Assembly (NCBI GenBank): GCA_913031125.1
Contig: CAJWFK010000010.1
Span: forward strand, 1 to 64,000
DNA: 64,000 nucleotides
Reading direction: 5' to 3'
Origin: an uncultured Woeseia sp.
GTDB lineage: Bacteria; Pseudomonadota; Gammaproteobacteria; Steroidobacterales; Woeseiaceae
The notes below the pieces were generated by a model, which saw only the letters and a program-made list of their open reading frames with translations, had not been told where the DNA came from and searched no databases. Both the position numbers and the translations under genes were made by a program. Positions 60,575 to 64,000 of this stretch are shown piece by piece (positions within the stretch are counted from its first letter, which is position 1; every line of letters begins with the position of its first letter).

Positions 60575-60843
60575 ATAAAAAACGGACTGAACTGATTCGA
60601 GCAACACTTGAAGCACAATTCAGTCCAGTAGAACTTTTAATTAAAGATCAGAGCCATCTGCATGCAGGGCACAAAGGGGCCAAGGATGGCAAAGGACATT
60701 TTTCTGTAACTATTATATCTGACATATTTGAGGGGAAAGACAAGATTCAGCGGCACAGAATGGTTTATGATGCGCTGAAACAACTATTAGCTACTCAGAT
60801 TCATGCACTGCAAATTAAGGCACTTACTTCAGCTGAGCGCTAG
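60571..60843 (+). CDS. BolA/IbaG-family protein
   Basis: 90 residues from ATG 60571, ATGA overlap with yciI. LIKDQSHLHAGHKGAKDGKGHFSVTIISDIFEGK is the BolA class II-type KH-like fold with the conserved His. BolA proteins bind monothiol glutaredoxins or nucleic acids. An IbaG or BolA choice cannot be made. Confidence 0.88.
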   Translation: MNKKRTELIRATLEAQFSPVELLIKDQSHLHAGHKGAKDGKGHFSVTIISDIFEGKDKIQRHRMVYDALKQLLATQIHALQIKALTSAER

Positions 60844-60891
60844 AAAACTGTGCGCTTTTATCGTTATCAAACTAATCCAAGGGTTTAAATC

Positions 60892-61698
60892 ATGGGCTTA
60901 ATCAATAGTCCACATGCAAAAAAACTTCGCATGTTGGTCATCAGTCTTTTATCAGGCATATTTTTCACTACAAATCAGGTTTCAGCAGAAACGCTATTTA
61001 CGGTCAACGGAGTTGAGGTTGATAGCGCCGTTGTTGATATTTGGTTTAACAGCCGACTTCCAGATCAGGGCGGCCAAGCAAACGCGCAACAGCGGGAACT
61101 ATTAATCGCCCAATTGCGCGATATATACATTCTGGCAACTCAGGACAATGCAGCCAGCCTAGCTCAAGAGGCAGGTACTGCGGCTCAACTGCATTTACAA
61201 CGACACAATATTTTGGCTCAGGCAGTTGCGAATCAAATTCTTAGCGAGATTGAAATTACAGAGGATGAGATTGCTGCAGAATATGAACGGCAAATTCAGA
61301 TGGCTCCTCCGCTAGATTTCAAAGCTAGGCACATCCTAGTTGCATCACAGGGTGAGGCTATGGATTTAATCCAGCTATTGGATGATGGTGCAGACTTTCA
61401 AGAATTAGCTAAGGAAAAATCAACGGGCCCTAGCGGCCCAAGTGGCGGTGACCTTGGATGGTTCTCGCCAAATCAAATGGTGGCTCCTTTTTCTGCTGCT
61501 GTTACCACGCTGCAAGATGGTTCGTATACATCTAGTCCAGTACAAACACAATTTGGTTGGCATGTAATTCTCCGAGAAGATTCCCGCGATTCGGTCCCAC
61601 CAACTCTTGAAGTGGCAACCGATGGCCTTAGAACTGCTGTCCAACAGCGTAAATTTGATGAGCGCTTGGCGGAGCTTCGAGCAGCGGCAAGTCAGTAA
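60892..61698 (+). CDS. Periplasmic parvulin-type peptidyl-prolyl isomerase
   Basis: 268 residues. Signal peptide ending near NQVSAE, a SurA/PpiC-like helical N-terminal domain, and a parvulin domain (KARHILVASQGEAMDLIQLLDDGADFQELAKEKSTGPSG cut here; GGDLGWFSPNQMVAPF; FGWHVILRED). Assists folding of exported proteins. Confidence 0.9.
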   Translation: MGLINSPHAKKLRMLVISLLSGIFFTTNQVSAETLFTVNGVEVDSAVVDIWFNSRLPDQGGQANAQQRELLIAQLRDIYILATQDNAASLAQEAGTAAQLHLQRHNILAQAVANQILSEIEITEDEIAAEYERQIQMAPPLDFKARHILVASQGEAMDLIQLLDDGADFQELAKEKSTGPSGPSGGDLGWFSPNQMVAPFSAAVTTLQDGSYTSSPVQTQFGWHVILREDSRDSVPPTLEVATDGLRTAVQQRKFDERLAELRAAASQ

Positions 61699-61739
61699 TC
61701 CAAGCATAAATTTAATGCAATCAAATTCTACTGACCGAT

Positions 61740-61885
61740 TATTTTGTGAAGTAGGTCACAGCTAATCATCCAGGTAACAGTTAACCTTTAACTCCGTCGC
61801 TACTCCTGTAGGGGCGGTTCCCCCAAGCTCGGATCCACTTAGTGTGGTAAGAGAACAAAGTCGGCAAGGATGCCGACTTTTTTTA
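61740..61885 (+). ncRNA. Candidate structured small RNA
   Basis: Between the PPIase gene and ligA, the plus strand shows successive hairpins: TGTGA/TCACA, CTAC/GTAG, GGGG/CCCC (loop CGGTT), CCAC/GTGG, then a terminator. The extent is larger than a plain mRNA 3' end needs. GGA occurs in a loop position of the terminator (AGGA), as in CsrA targets. No clear promoter and no known RNA family; it may be only the PPIase 3' UTR. Confidence 0.4.
61857..61884 (+). terminator. Rho-independent terminator
   Basis: A 10-bp stem AAAGTCGGCA / TGCCGACTTT with AGGA loop and a T run (61877-61884). It ends the plus-strand transcript of the PPIase gene or the candidate RNA. Confidence 0.85.
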
Positions 61886-61899
61886 TTCTTAAAATCGAA

Positions 61900-63951
<2,052 letters not shown>

Positions 63952-64000
63952 TCAAGATATATTAGCCCCGTGCTCGTGACGTATAATTTCTTCTCGTAAA

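Overview
The window is a stretch of a gammaproteobacterial chromosome, probably from an uncultivated, moderate-GC, free-living or marine lineage. This is inferred from the gene order gyrA-serC-serA-pheA-aroA-cmk-rpsA-ihfB-lapA-lapB, ubiG next to a MupP-type phosphatase, and LigA. It carries an integrated P22-type (podovirus-like) prophage of about 37.6 kb.

Positions 1-512 hold the end of a class I aminotransferase gene and a tRNA-Asn(GTT) gene. The prophage (about 473-38096) is integrated in the 3' half of this tRNA. A 44-bp perfect copy of the tRNA 3' end (38053-38096) marks the far end. The integrase and an AlpA-type excisionase lie at the right end.

The prophage has two divergent early arms around a repressor/Cro-like pair at 32.1-32.9 kb. 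The rightward (+) arm has a repressor, two unknown genes, an SSB-like protein, a DnaQ-like 3'-5' exonuclease, a ParB/Srx-like protein, a 31-residue membrane peptide and the excisionase, which converges on int. The leftward (-) arm has small unknown genes, RusA, a frameshifted C5 cytosine methyltransferase and a Q-like antiterminator. It then runs into one very long late operon (28.9 to 0.6 kb): a block of appendage or decoration-like genes, TerS/TerL, portal, scaffold, P22-type coat, a glycosyltransferase/methyltransferase/radical-SAM cassette, gp4- and gp10-like head-closure proteins, ejection proteins, a short tail fibre, a lysis cassette (holin-like proteins, a DUF5675 candidate endolysin, nested Rz/Rz1 spanins), an HTH-phosphoesterase and DUF3310. 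No helicase, primase or replication initiator is recognisable.

Reading the non-coding DNA gives a coherent regulatory picture. Near-palindromic 19-bp operators of the same type sit on the cro promoter, the repressor promoter, the ssb-exonuclease promoter and the int promoter. A terminator follows cro, another abuts the first late gene just after the Q-like gene, and a third follows the coat gene. Identical 27-bp repeats inside both att sites look like integrase arm sites.

The right flank (38.1-64 kb) is chromosomal: a serine hydrolase, an unusual lipoprotein-anchored RidA, GalU, LPS-assembly LapA/LapB, IhfB, ribosomal protein S1, Cmk, AroA, PheA, SerA, SerC and GyrA (all on -). Next come UbiG, a MupP-like phosphatase, RmuC and YciK (+), RluB, ScpB, ScpA and a YciO-like protein (-), YciB, YciI, a BolA-family protein and a parvulin PPIase (+), a candidate structured RNA, and LigA (-).
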